64,000 nucleotides of DNA, from assembly GCA_024743215.1 (NCBI GenBank), contig JANSWZ010000005.1, positions 62,001 to 126,000 of the forward strand, read 5' to 3'. Below the pieces are notes generated by a model. That model was not told the origin of the DNA. It was given only the letters and a program-made list of their open reading frames with translations, and did not search any database. The translations under genes were made by a program, and so were the position numbers. Positions 1 through 9,513 of the stretch are shown here, piece by piece; position 1 is the first letter of the stretch; the number at the start of each line of letters is the position of its first letter. The stretch comes from Alphaproteobacteria bacterium. GTDB lineage: Bacteria > Pseudomonadota > Alphaproteobacteria > Rhizobiales > GCA-2746425.

Positions 1-1147
1 TCAGCCCCAATTGCTCATAATTTTGCGGGTTTTTGTCCGTGCAGCGCAGGGCGTGTGACCGACCTTTGGTCAAAGTGCGCAAATAGGCTGTTGCGATCTG
101 TTCCAACTGACGCTGATCAAGGTCGTTGACCCTTTGGCTATAGACAGACACATCGGACGCGCCGTAACCCAATTGCTTGCCTTCTCTGCGCATGCCAGCC
201 AGTTCCCCGGCGCCTGCTGCCATCGGGTGCGAAGCTATGATCTGCTCCGCCAATGTGGTGCCGGAGCGCGGCATGCCAACAATGAAAACCGGTATATGTG
301 ACGGGTTTCCAGCCGTGCTGTAGCTCCCAAATCTTGCCTTGGTGAAACAGGCCTTGATAGCGGCATAGTTTTTGCGATGAACCTCGATCGGGAATTGCAA
401 TCCGGAGGTTTTTTTGCCGGCAAAATAATGCTTTATGGCCGCGTCATAACGGCCCAGATCATTGTTGATCTTGCCAGCAGCATGGTGCAGCAACACACGT
501 TGATCTGGAGTGAGGGACCGCGTGTTCAAAGCTGTCTCGATCTGTGCCAGTTCAGGATCATCTTCCCCGAACACTTTGGCGGCGGAGATGCCGCCCAGCG
601 CCTGCACATTTCCCGGCCTGCGCTTCAAGAGCGCGCGGAAGGTTTTGACGGCGCCTTCCATGTCTCCGATTTCCACCATCATTTCTGCAAGGCCCGCCTC
701 TGCCCGCTCAAAATCCGGATCGATGGCAAGGGCTTTGGCAAATTGCTTACGTGCTTCTTCTGCCTTGCCGCGCGCACGATAGGCGCGGCCCACATTGGTG
801 ATGGCTTCAACATAACGGGGTGCAAACTTCACAGCTTTGCGCAAGTGAACCAACGCCCCGTCTGGGTCTCCGCGCAGCAGCAGTACATTACCCAGATTGT
901 TGCGGTAAATGGCCTGTTTCGGCAGCAGGCGAACGGCCTTTTCCATGTAGTCAACAGCCACTGAGAACTGATCTGCCTCAACCGCCAGCAGCCCCATCAG
1001 ATGCAGCGCGTCGGGGTTTTGGGCGTTTTCTGCCAGCACCGTCTGGTAGCAACGTTCTGCCTCGGGGAAACGCCGCTGTGTCTGCAGCGCCATGCCCTGT
1101 TCAATCAGGCGTATGTGACGCTGCTGCGCCTGATTTGGAGTTGTCAT
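1..1147 (-). CDS. TPR-repeat sulfotransferase, C-terminus cut by window edge
   Basis: The N-terminal ~200 residues are tandem tetratricopeptide-like helices with repeated A/Y/F/P spacing, such as NPDALHLMGLLAVEADQF. They are followed by a sulfotransferase domain whose PAPS 5'-phosphate-binding loop reads IVGMPRSGTTLAEQII near residue 290. In this family TPR-fused sulfotransferases transfer sulfate from PAPS to proteins or glycans; the acceptor here is unknown. I chose the ATG because it opens directly into the TPR region. The reading frame is still open at base 1, so about 382 residues are visible and the C-terminal part is missing. It is transcribed in the same direction as the beta-barrel gene upstream, with a gap of about 110 bases. 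Confidence 0.85.
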   Translation of the reverse strand, partial: MTTPNQAQQRHIRLIEQGMALQTQRRFPEAERCYQTVLAENAQNPDALHLMGLLAVEADQFSVAVDYMEKAVRLLPKQAIYRNNLGNVLLLRGDPDGALVHLRKAVKFAPRYVEAITNVGRAYRARGKAEEARKQFAKALAIDPDFERAEAGLAEMMVEIGDMEGAVKTFRALLKRRPGNVQALGGISAAKVFGEDDPELAQIETALNTRSLTPDQRVLLHHAAGKINNDLGRYDAAIKHYFAGKKTSGLQFPIEVHRKNYAAIKACFTKARFGSYSTAGNPSHIPVFIVGMPRSGTTLAEQIIASHPMAAGAGELAGMRREGKQLGYGASDVSVYSQRVNDLDQRQLEQIATAYLRTLTKGRSHALRCTDKNPQNYEQLGL

Positions 1148-1256
1148 GGATCGAATACATAATGCCGTTAAAGCTGCCAGGCTGCAGCTTTTACATAACA
1201 TCGCAGCAGGGCTTGCGCCAATAGTAACTGACGGACTTCGGCCAGATGAAACGTGA

Positions 1257-3113
1257 TCAGAAATCCCAGGTGAGACCGCCGGTAACTGCATGGGTGTAGT
1301 AGGTATGCATCCCATGCTCATCGTCAGCGCCTGATTCCAGATGGCCGGTGGTCTGCGTATCAAAGACACCTTTGAAACGGTATCCAAGGTCAAGCGTCAA
1401 ATCTTCCTTGACGGCGTAGCGCAACCCGCCACCAACTTGCGCGGCCAATGCCACATCCGGATCAGCCCACTCATCGATATCTGGCAGGACAAGTGCCAGG
1501 CCGATGCCACCGCCAATGTAGGGTGAAATAACGCCTGTATCGAAGTCTTTCCAGACATTGGCAAGAAGATTGACTGATTGCTGTTTCCCGGCCCAGTCCG
1601 TATCGTCGCATTTGGTGGTGTCAGACTCATCGCGGGCGCCACAAACGTCAGCATATTGGTAGGATAATTCCAATTCTCCACGGACCGTGTCGGATATCTG
1701 GGTTCCAAGTGCTGCACCAATTGTAAACCCGGTGGCGTAGTTCATTTCATAGGTGGAATCATCATAGGCGAAGCCCGAACCCTCATGCAGCGCAACGCCG
1801 CCAAACAGGCTGACATAATGCCCCTGGGACAGTAATTCTTCCCTCTCGGGCATGTCAAACATGCCATCACCATAGGTAAAGCCCACCTGCAACATGTGAG
1901 ACAGGAAACTGCCTTTGGAATGATCATTGTCACCAACACCGTGAATTATGGCGCCATACACTCCCTTTGCCCGATAGCCGATATCGATTGCCCAGTCTTC
2001 GGAGACGGGCTTGCGGATACCTGCGCCAAACTGCAAAGCAAGCCCGAGACCTGCCCCATCATATGAATCATCGTCCAGAGTGCCCTCTGTATCGACAATG
2101 CCAAATCCAAGACCACCGCCCACATAGGTGGTGTATTTTCCAACAGGAATATCCTTCCAGACATTGGCTGTCAGCGTGTAAAGCCCGACTGCACCAGACA
2201 TGCTTTCGTGGCTCTGATTGGCTTGATAGGTATTGTCCCTGTTTGCATAACGGCTGTATGCCACCTCCAACTCACCTCGCAGACCCGGCAACAGGCTTGT
2301 GCCGACGGCGGCACCGGTGGTGAAACCTGTTTTATTGTTCACTTCATAGGTGTAAGTCGAAGTCACAAAACTGGAATCCTGCGGCAGTGCAACGCCGGCA
2401 AACAGTGTGTAATACACGTCAGAGTCGGCACCAGGTAATTCTTCCATATTACCGTAATCATCGCCAAGCATGTAGGTGAATCCAACCTGCAGCGAATGGC
2501 TGAGATAGTTCGCCAGCGTGATGTCCGATGCATCTTCTTCGTTTGCGGCAACCAGACCATGGATGCTGCGCAGGCGATAGCCGATATCCAGTTTTGTGCG
2601 CTCCGACATGTCCATGCGCACGCCTGCACCCAGTTGGGTGGCAAACCCAAAATTGGACCCTTCAGACAGTTCAGTGCTCCAATCAATCGACATCGAGCCA
2701 TAACTGACACCGGCGCCGCCCCCCACATAAGGGGTGAAGCTCGTCCCGACATCAATGTCCTTCCAGACATTGAGCATGACGGTCCAACTGTCTACATGCC
2801 CCTTTGCACGATCAGACGGAACATTACCGACATAGGTATAGGAACCAGATGCATAGCGCTGATAGGAGCCTTCGATTTCTCCGCGCAGAGACGGTGTCAG
2901 ATAAAACCCGTAGGCACCACCAACGGTAAATCCACCCTTGAAATCCGTATCATACAGATAGTCATCCAGAATAAAGGGAGAGTTCAAACCATTTGAATAT
3001 GCGCCAAACAGGCTGATGTAGCGGTTGGACCATACGGATTCCTCGGCGCTTGCTGCGGAGGCCCCCACGATCAAGGCCGCGATTGAGGTGCTTATCATGA
3101 AGGATTTGCGCAT
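1257..3113 (-). CDS. Secreted protein of three tandem outer-membrane beta-barrel-like units
   Basis: A Sec signal peptide (residues 1 to ~23, ending ASAASAE) precedes three consecutive homologous units of about 190-200 residues. They begin near residues 31 (RYISLFGAYSNG), 233 (VYYTLFAGVALPQ) and 432 (HYVSLFGGVALHEG). Each has the same order of motifs: a GFT-GAA-G turn, an LRGE-E-SY strand, an NVWKD strand and loop, a PYVGGG or similar strand, a DIGYR strand and a closing GFTY or GLTW strand. Single units of this type are opacity/OmpA-like eight-stranded barrels. Triplication in one chain, 618 residues in all, is unusual. The last residue is Phe, as expected for an outer-membrane barrel. Function is unknown. 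Whether it folds as three barrels or one large one cannot be told from sequence. Confidence 0.85.
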   Translation of the reverse strand: MRKSFMISTSIAALIVGASAASAEESVWSNRYISLFGAYSNGLNSPFILDDYLYDTDFKGGFTVGGAYGFYLTPSLRGEIEGSYQRYASGSYTYVGNVPSDRAKGHVDSWTVMLNVWKDIDVGTSFTPYVGGGAGVSYGSMSIDWSTELSEGSNFGFATQLGAGVRMDMSERTKLDIGYRLRSIHGLVAANEEDASDITLANYLSHSLQVGFTYMLGDDYGNMEELPGADSDVYYTLFAGVALPQDSSFVTSTYTYEVNNKTGFTTGAAVGTSLLPGLRGELEVAYSRYANRDNTYQANQSHESMSGAVGLYTLTANVWKDIPVGKYTTYVGGGLGFGIVDTEGTLDDDSYDGAGLGLALQFGAGIRKPVSEDWAIDIGYRAKGVYGAIIHGVGDNDHSKGSFLSHMLQVGFTYGDGMFDMPEREELLSQGHYVSLFGGVALHEGSGFAYDDSTYEMNYATGFTIGAALGTQISDTVRGELELSYQYADVCGARDESDTTKCDDTDWAGKQQSVNLLANVWKDFDTGVISPYIGGGIGLALVLPDIDEWADPDVALAAQVGGGLRYAVKEDLTLDLGYRFKGVFDTQTTGHLESGADDEHGMHTYYTHAVTGGLTWDF

Positions 3114-3404
3114 AGATGAATCGTTTCGGCTAAGATGTTCTTCTATGACTAAGCTTAATCAGAAGTCTTGGCTTAAATAAATGGGCAATATGATCTGCCG
3201 AACGCTACATATCTATATAAACACGATGCGCGACCTTTTTGGCACACCCATTGAAGGACTGAAGCAAACACGCGTCAGAACAAATCCTGGTTGTGACCAA
3301 CGCGGCGATGCTGCGAGGAACACGCAACTGGTATATGCACGCTTCCAGCAATAGGCTAAAGCCTGTGTCATGGATCACAACAGCCCCAAATACCGGAGCC
3401 GCAT

Positions 3405-4436
3405 ATGAAGACGCATTCAGGGATTGCACTGCTTTTCACCCTATCGTTGGCTTTATTCACAATCGGATCGAAGTCGTTCGCCGCTGACGCTGTGAAGGAA
3501 GCCTATGTTGACAGGACAATCAGGCTGATTGTCGGCTATGGCACCGGAGGCGGATATGATGCGTTTGCCCGGTTGATTGCCCCGGAACTGGCTCGCGAAA
3601 CAGGGGCGAATGTGGTGGTTCAGAACAAGCCCGGCGCAGGCGGACTGGCGGTGTTGAATGATGTAGCGCGCGCAGATACTGACATAGCAACGCTGACCAT
3701 TGCCAATGTCTCGGCAGCAGTTAACGCCCAATTGCTCGGATCGGAAGTCGCCCGGTTTAACGTGAATGATTTTGTCTGGCTCGGCGGTATTTCATCCGAC
3801 AAACGCGTATTGCTGATGGCAGAGGGCACAAGCCTTTCCGATTGGCGATCCACTCCGCAGAAACCGGCGCTGATCCGTTGGGCCGCCGGCGGCAAGACCG
3901 ATAATCTGGCGCTGTCTGCTGCGCTTCTGTCAGAAGCGTTCGGCTTCAATTCCAAAATCATCACCGGTTACAAGGGCAGCAGCGAAGCCATTGCGGCTCT
4001 GCTGCGCGGTGAGGCGGACGGAACAGTGGTCTCTATTGAATCCGCCATGAATTTTGTAGGTGAGACGGGTCTGACCATTGCTGCCGTCCTGTCGGACACC
4101 AGATCGGTACTGATACCAGATCTGCCAACGCTCTATGAAATGGATATTGATCCAGCGCGCCGCACATGGATCGACTATCAGGTCAATCTGTCCACTCTTG
4201 GCCGGGCGCTGCTGATTGCATCTGATACGCCGCAAGCAAATGTGGATTTTCTGCGCGATGCGCTACAACGCATTCTCACTGATCCAGACTTTATCAAATC
4301 AGCCGCCCAACGCGGCCGCGCCATCAATTTTGTGGCGGCAGATTCCATTGCCAAGGCAACAAATTCCATTCTGGGTCCGGCATCAAGCGTTGACAGGGAC
4401 GCGTTGCTGACCGTGTTGGGACAAAAATACTTCTGA
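3405..4436 (+). CDS. TTT-family periplasmic solute-binding protein (TctC-like), system 1
   Basis: The protein is 343 residues with a signal peptide ending near residue 26 (KSFA). The mature part begins with the TctC fingerprint: an IRLIVGYGTGGGYD loop, then NVVVQNKPGAGG. These proteins bind carboxylates in the periplasm and hand them to a TctA/TctB membrane pair. A GGAG about seven bases upstream supports the ATG. The tctA-like gene follows after only 8 bases, so this is the first gene of a four-gene operon. The operon diverges from the triple-barrel gene across ~290 bases that I could not resolve into sites. The ligand is unknown. Confidence 0.88.
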   Translation: MKTHSGIALLFTLSLALFTIGSKSFAADAVKEAYVDRTIRLIVGYGTGGGYDAFARLIAPELARETGANVVVQNKPGAGGLAVLNDVARADTDIATLTIANVSAAVNAQLLGSEVARFNVNDFVWLGGISSDKRVLLMAEGTSLSDWRSTPQKPALIRWAAGGKTDNLALSAALLSEAFGFNSKIITGYKGSSEAIAALLRGEADGTVVSIESAMNFVGETGLTIAAVLSDTRSVLIPDLPTLYEMDIDPARRTWIDYQVNLSTLGRALLIASDTPQANVDFLRDALQRILTDPDFIKSAAQRGRAINFVAADSIAKATNSILGPASSVDRDALLTVLGQKYF

Positions 4437-4444
4437 GGCAGCCT

Positions 4445-5902
4445 TTGTTTGATATTGCGCCATTGCTTACACCTGCCATTGTCCTGGCGTTGCTGGGTGG
4501 CACGCTTTGGGGCGTGATCATGGGCGCATTGCCAGGTATTACCGGCCTGACGGCGCTCATTTTGGCATTGCCGGTGGCGACAGCCATGGAGCCACTACCG
4601 GGGCTTGTCTTGCTTATTTCAATTCACGCTGTAGCAGATACAGGCGGAGCCGTTTCGGCGATAGCACTGGCCATACCTGGCACACCTTCCAATGCCGCAA
4701 CTGTTGAAGACGGACACGCCCTTGCCCGATCAGGCCATCTGAGTCGGACCATTGCCGCGTCTGCTTTTGCATCAGGTCTCGGCGGCATCATTGGATTTGG
4801 ACTGCTGTGCCTCACTCTGCCATTTTCCCTGATGCTGGTGCGCGCTGCCGGAGCGCCTGAAATTCTGGCGGTCTCCTGTCTTGGTCTTCTTTGTGCTGCG
4901 CGTCTTGGCAGCCAGAGTCTCAGGCAGGGGCTTGTGGCAGCCAGTTTTGGGGTCTTTATTGGCTTGATTGGCACGCAGCAATCCACTGGAGAGCCGCGCA
5001 TGTGGTTCGGCTTCGACATGCTGCTGGATGGATTTTCTCTGATGGCGGTTGCGACCGGACTGTTTGCCGGGCCGGAATTGTTGCGGCTTGTGGTCAGTAA
5101 AATTGACGGAACATCGCTGAAAAACATCGGAGAAAAACCGGTGTCCGCCGGACTGACAGACACGTTGAAGCGCCCCAAAATTCTGATCAAAGCGTCCCTG
5201 GTCGGCTGGCTCGTGGGCATTTTACCGGGAGTTGGCGGATCGGTTTCCGGCTTCTTGTCTTATGCCTGGTCGGGGATCAAACTGACCGGTGAGCGCGATG
5301 ATGACAGCCGGCGCGATGGCGTGATTGCTGCCGAGGCCGGGAATAATGCCAAGGAGGGCGGCGATCTGATCCCCACCCTCGCCCTTGGCCTGCCAGGTGG
5401 CGCGGGCATGGCCGTGCTGCTGGGTGCCTTCATGGTGTATGGCATTGCGCCGGGTCCTGGTTTTGCCACCCATCATCCCGACATTATCACCGGGATTGCT
5501 ATCGCGCTTTTGGTGTCCAACATTCTGGGCGGCTTGTTGGTTGCGTTTGGATCACCTGCCCTGATCTGGCTGTTGAACATACCGCGTACAGTTCTGGCTC
5601 CCCTGGCGGTTGCCATGGCCTGCGCTGCGGTCGCATCCATGCGGGGAGAATTGTTTGATCTTTGGACGGCGGCGCTGTTCTGCCTGATTGGCGTCACGAT
5701 GATCAATCTGGGCTACAGCAGACCGGCTCTGTTGCTTGGCTTTGTGCTTGCACCCATCATTGAGACCTATGGCAGCATTTCCTACAATGCCTATGGGTGG
5801 GCATTCCTGCAGCGGCCGGGCATTGTGGTGGCAATCCTGTTGGGCGGCTTTCTGGTGGTCCGCAATCTACCGGCATTGCAGCGAAGGAGACATCCGCGAT
5901 GA
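4445..5902 (+). CDS. TTT-family large membrane subunit (TctA-like), system 1
   Basis: This 485-residue polytopic protein has the TctA signatures: GALPGITGLTALILALP near the N-terminus, AIPGTPSNAATVEDGHALA near residue 75, and the second half-repeat GILPGVGGSVSGFLSY followed by AEAGNNAKEGGDLIPTLAL. The family is a secondary carboxylate transporter driven by an ion gradient. The start is a TTG, 8 bases after the tctC stop; I see no better ATG. It overlaps tctB by four bases (ATGA). In this operon tctA precedes tctB, whereas the other two systems in the window have the usual C-B-A order. Confidence 0.88.
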   Translation: MFDIAPLLTPAIVLALLGGTLWGVIMGALPGITGLTALILALPVATAMEPLPGLVLLISIHAVADTGGAVSAIALAIPGTPSNAATVEDGHALARSGHLSRTIAASAFASGLGGIIGFGLLCLTLPFSLMLVRAAGAPEILAVSCLGLLCAARLGSQSLRQGLVAASFGVFIGLIGTQQSTGEPRMWFGFDMLLDGFSLMAVATGLFAGPELLRLVVSKIDGTSLKNIGEKPVSAGLTDTLKRPKILIKASLVGWLVGILPGVGGSVSGFLSYAWSGIKLTGERDDDSRRDGVIAAEAGNNAKEGGDLIPTLALGLPGGAGMAVLLGAFMVYGIAPGPGFATHHPDIITGIAIALLVSNILGGLLVAFGSPALIWLLNIPRTVLAPLAVAMACAAVASMRGELFDLWTAALFCLIGVTMINLGYSRPALLLGFVLAPIIETYGSISYNAYGWAFLQRPGIVVAILLGGFLVVRNLPALQRRRHPR

Positions 5903-6321
5903 GCTTTGCACGCACGCTTCCTGCCCTCATCACACTTTTACTGGCTGGGCTGCTGGTTTGCGATGTTGTGTTCAATCAGCGCGGCACAGATGTGCTGTTG
6001 ATACCGGGCCTCGTTCTGTTGGTGATGGGCATTGCCAGCTTGACCGTTTTGCTGTTCCAACCGCCACGCCTTACCAATACGCACAGCGTTGCTCCGATTG
6101 TGATTTCACATCACGGGCGCCTTGTCGGCATCGGTCTCGCCACCGTTCTTGTGCTTACCGTTCCGCGTGTTGGAATTCCGTTGCTGACGACCTCGATTGC
6201 GCATTACAGAGGCGCAGATTTGAAACTATCCATTCTATTGGGTGCCAGTGCCACGGCTATGATTGAACTAATATTTCTTACCGCCCTTGGCCTCAGTTTC
6301 CCTCCGGTGAATTTATGGTAA
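5899..6321 (+). CDS. TTT-family small membrane subunit (TctB-like), system 1
   Basis: The product is about 140 residues with four hydrophobic segments, starting MSFARTLPALITLLLAGLL. TctB proteins are small four-helix partners of TctA and are poorly conserved, so the call rests on size, topology and position. The start overlaps the tctA stop as ATGA, and its own stop overlaps the start of the next gene by seven bases. This indicates translational coupling across the operon. Confidence 0.78.
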   Translation: MSFARTLPALITLLLAGLLVCDVVFNQRGTDVLLIPGLVLLVMGIASLTVLLFQPPRLTNTHSVAPIVISHHGRLVGIGLATVLVLTVPRVGIPLLTTSIAHYRGADLKLSILLGASATAMIELIFLTALGLSFPPVNLW

Positions 6322-7706
6322 CACGATCTGGCAACATCAATCGAAAGGATGCGGAGTGGCTGAAGTCATGGCAGCCGCATTTGGTCAATCAGACAAAGGC
6401 GAAAGATGCCTTTTCTTTTCAGGCCCAGCTTCTGAAATCTCAGGCTGAGAGCGGTAAGAATATTGCCCGATTGTCTCACAAACAGGCGGTGGCGTTGCTG
6501 TCTCATTGTATCAATCGGGTGCCCTACTACAAAGACTATCTGCAGTATGTTGGCATTGGTCAATTGAAAGATAATTCTCGATTGTGGAGCCGCCTGCCAA
6601 TTATCGGACGTGATGATCTGCTTGAACGCGGCACGGACTTTCGCGCGTGGCAATTGCCGCCCGGCCACCGACCCCTGGGCACATTGCGGAGTTCAGGCTC
6701 CACTGGCACACCGGTCGAAGTCGTCTCGACCAATGTCAGCAATGGCTGGCAGAAGGCATTTGCGCTCAGGTCTGCCATCTGGGCGCGGCAGGATTTCACC
6801 AAAACACTCGGTGTTATCCGCAAATTCTCCCGTCCTTCGACATGTCTGCCCGATGGTGAGACCAGCGACCATTGGGCCGATCCAGAGGGCATTCCGTTCA
6901 ACACCGGGCAACGGTTTGGTCTGGAGGCAACGGAAGGCTCCATTGAGCAGCAACTGGACTGGATTATCCGCAAGAAGCCAGACTATCTGATGACCTATCC
7001 ATCGGTTCTGCGCGAATTATGCGCGCTCAGCCAAGACCGTAATGATGCCTGGCGGCCATTGGGGCTGACCACGCTTGGTGAAACGGTCGATGATGAATTG
7101 CGCGCGCAGATACGCGATATCTGGAATCAGGATATTCACGATGTCTACTCGGCGGAAGAAACCGGTGTCATCGCGATTCAATGTCCGTCGCATGGCCGAT
7201 ACCACATCCAGTCGGAAGCACTGCTTGTGGAGATTGTCGATGATTCGGGCCGAGCCTGTGGGCCCGGCAAAGAAGGCCGTGTGGTCATCTCCACGCTGTC
7301 AAATTATGCCACACCGCTTATCAGATATGCAGTAGGTGATCGGGCTGTCGCAGGCCCCAGTTGCGGCTGCGGCCGAAGCTTGCCAGTGCTGACCAGAATT
7401 TTAGGGCGTGAGCGCAATCTGCTGGTCACGGAAAAAGGCAAATTCTGGCCAAGTTTCGGCACGCGGCGGTTTCGTCAGGTGGCACCCATTGCTGGACAGG
7501 TTTTTCGCCAGACCTCGTTGGATGTAATTGAAATGCACTATGTTGGCACCAATGCGCTTACGGAGCCTCAGGAACAAGAGCTGCGCCGGCTAATTAACCA
7601 GGCTTTGCCGCATGAGATGACCATCAAACTGATCCGGGTGGATGAAATTACACGGCCAGCCAGTGGCAAGTCAGAAATTTTCATCAGTGACCTTGCAGGT
7701 TCTTAG
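6315..7706 (+). CDS. PaaK/CapK-like adenylate-forming enzyme
   Basis: This 463-residue protein resembles phenylacetate-CoA ligase and CapK-type AMP-forming enzymes. It has a P-loop LRSSGSTGTPVEV (residues ~124-136), an adenylate-binding YSAEETGVIAIQCP, an LIRYAVGDRA segment, and a CGRSLPVLTRILGRERN region with two closely spaced cysteines before it. Such enzymes activate a carboxylate as an acyl-AMP and often pass it to CoA. It overlaps the end of tctB, so it is the fourth gene of the operon, which suggests that it activates the acid imported by this transporter; that is inference. Its 3' end overlaps the convergent methyltransferase by 23 bases. A paralogue lies about 6.6 kb downstream. Confidence 0.82.
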   Translation: MVTRSGNINRKDAEWLKSWQPHLVNQTKAKDAFSFQAQLLKSQAESGKNIARLSHKQAVALLSHCINRVPYYKDYLQYVGIGQLKDNSRLWSRLPIIGRDDLLERGTDFRAWQLPPGHRPLGTLRSSGSTGTPVEVVSTNVSNGWQKAFALRSAIWARQDFTKTLGVIRKFSRPSTCLPDGETSDHWADPEGIPFNTGQRFGLEATEGSIEQQLDWIIRKKPDYLMTYPSVLRELCALSQDRNDAWRPLGLTTLGETVDDELRAQIRDIWNQDIHDVYSAEETGVIAIQCPSHGRYHIQSEALLVEIVDDSGRACGPGKEGRVVISTLSNYATPLIRYAVGDRAVAGPSCGCGRSLPVLTRILGRERNLLVTEKGKFWPSFGTRRFRQVAPIAGQVFRQTSLDVIEMHYVGTNALTEPQEQELRRLINQALPHEMTIKLIRVDEITRPASGKSEIFISDLAGS

Positions 7707-8577
7707 GTTTACGCGCCACAAGATGACAATATGTTGCGCCATCCGGCAATGCCGGTCCACGCAATCCGGCGCTGCGTGATTTGCCCTTTTGGGCATCAAG
7801 CGTCAGAATTTCCAGGCCCGCTCCGGTACATAAATCCATAATTTGCTTCGTTGAACTGACAGCAAAGGAGGCTCGGTTTTCACAATAGTCCATGACCGCG
7901 CCATGAAGTTCCTCGGGTGCGATATTTGTATTTAATTTGCCGTCTTTGTATTTCTTCACAACTTCATGTGCCAAGGCCTCAGCCGTGGCATTGTCATACG
8001 ATCGCACTTCGCCAAATGTCTTTATTCGATTGACCGTGATGACACGGCCATCTGGGCGCAGCAATTGATGCCATTTGGCAAACAGCGCAGGCCGCGTTTC
8101 AGGTGAAAACTGCCCGAGCAGAGAATGAGTGACAATGACATCAAACTGGTCTGCGTGTGCCCTGCACAAAATATCGGATGTCTCGGTCCTCAGGCTGGAA
8201 GGCTCTGGTTGGATACATCTTCTGGCAAGTTCGCCAGGCGTCTGACAGACGTCAACAATGTGGAGCCGAACGGGAACAGATGCGGCATCGGCGATTGCCA
8301 GGATCAACTCCGGCATTGCGGTATCGCTGGTGCCACAAACCAGAATATCTCGCGCGCCGAGGTGAAGGGCCTCGGTCATTGACGAGTTGAAGAACGCCGC
8401 TTGATCTGCCGGTTCGGCAGTGAGACCGAGGCAACGCAGGAGTGGTCTGATTTTATGGTAGGTTTTACAGTCAGTGTTGCAGTGGCTTGCTGACAAATTC
8501 CACGCTGCTTCTGCCGCCCTCAGGCAGAGCAGCTTTGCTGCCGGTGAACCGCCGCGATTGCTCGCAGCTTCTGTCAC
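7684..8577 (-). CDS. SAM-dependent methyltransferase-like protein
   Basis: The product is 297 residues with a Rossmann-type methyltransferase core: DILVCGTSDTAMPELIL (a glycine-loop variant), an acidic strand end in VRLHIVDVCQTP, then DVIVTHSLLGQF and the late-core HQLLRPDGRVITVNRIK. Substrate is unknown. Its start overlaps the stop of the outer-membrane gene upstream by four bases, so the two are probably cotranscribed. Its 3' end overlaps the convergent PaaK-like gene. The glycine loop is not canonical, so the family call is moderate. Confidence 0.65.
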   Translation of the reverse strand: MTEAASNRGGSPAAKLLCLRAAEAAWNLSASHCNTDCKTYHKIRPLLRCLGLTAEPADQAAFFNSSMTEALHLGARDILVCGTSDTAMPELILAIADAASVPVRLHIVDVCQTPGELARRCIQPEPSSLRTETSDILCRAHADQFDVIVTHSLLGQFSPETRPALFAKWHQLLRPDGRVITVNRIKTFGEVRSYDNATAEALAHEVVKKYKDGKLNTNIAPEELHGAVMDYCENRASFAVSSTKQIMDLCTGAGLEILTLDAQKGKSRSAGLRGPALPDGATYCHLVARKPKNLQGH

Positions 8578-9308
8578 ATGCCTCCGAAGGGAACGCGCAG
8601 GCCAACCATGATGGATTGACTCAGATATTCATCCATTTCAAAGCCAAAGTCATCACCACTATCATCAACGCCATCGAATTCAAGACCCTGCGTGATGAAG
8701 GCGCGATAGTCTAGCGAGGCGACCATCCCATTGGCAAAGCGCCAATCCAGACCGACACCACCCTGGGCCGCCAGTACCCAGTCGTGATCATCAACCGTCG
8801 CGACATCACCACCATCATCATCAATATCAGCCAAGTCGAGACTGACCATGGCAGCACCAACACCGCCACCAATGTGGAAGCCAACGGTTTCATTAAGATG
8901 AAAGTCGCGCCAGACATTGGCCATTACAGCAAATGCGGAAATTTGATCGCCGGATTCCGACTGATCATCATCAATGCTACCTTCGAAATAGGATGACACA
9001 TCATTTTGTCGGTAGGAAAGCTCCAGCTCAGTACGCCAGGCATGATAAAAATCAACACCTAAAGCACCGCCAACAATGAATCCGGTGTCAAAGTCTATCT
9101 CGCCATAATCATATTCATCAAGATCTGAATCTCTCTCTTCAATGTCCACTCCCTGACCTTCCAGGAAATTCACACCGCCAAAAATCGATCCATAGAAATA
9201 ATGATCCGGGAAAGCTTTCATGCCCTGCGCATCTGCCGCGTCTTCGGCCAAAACAGGTGTCGCACACAGACTGAGGATAGCCACTGAGGCAAAAAGACGT
9301 TGTTTCAT
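8574..9308 (-). CDS. Outer-membrane beta-barrel protein (opacity-like)
   Basis: The 244-residue product has a signal peptide (MKQRLFASVAILSLCATPVLAE). The rest is an alternating strand pattern: HYFYGSIFGGVNF, FDTGFIVGGALGVDF, WRTELELSYRQNDVS, ANVWRDF, VGFHIGGGVGAA, VGLDWRFANG and SIMVGLRVPF. This matches an eight-stranded barrel and resembles one unit of the triple-barrel protein. The loops are rich in Asp and Glu. It is translationally coupled to the methyltransferase downstream. Function is unknown. Confidence 0.78.
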   Translation of the reverse strand: MKQRLFASVAILSLCATPVLAEDAADAQGMKAFPDHYFYGSIFGGVNFLEGQGVDIEERDSDLDEYDYGEIDFDTGFIVGGALGVDFYHAWRTELELSYRQNDVSSYFEGSIDDDQSESGDQISAFAVMANVWRDFHLNETVGFHIGGGVGAAMVSLDLADIDDDGGDVATVDDHDWVLAAQGGVGLDWRFANGMVASLDYRAFITQGLEFDGVDDSGDDFGFEMDEYLSQSIMVGLRVPFGGM

Positions 9309-9513
9309 GATTCAAAGATCCAGAAATTGAATTTTAAGCAACACAAATTTCGAGTCGCAGAAGTTACATAAAGATACCATCGCCTGATATCAAATTAAGC
9401 GTCAACACACCGTTGATGGCATAAGCTATTTTTGGTAGCAACGGAATCACTTTGAAACCGAGTGTTGCGTAAAAGCATCGTATTCAGGACGAATCCGAGA
9501 AACAGAATACAGT

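Noticed and set aside
377-964. 195-codon plus-strand frame opposite the TPR-sulfotransferase
   Set aside because: It is antisense to a gene with clear TPR and PAPS-binding motifs and has no recognisable product.
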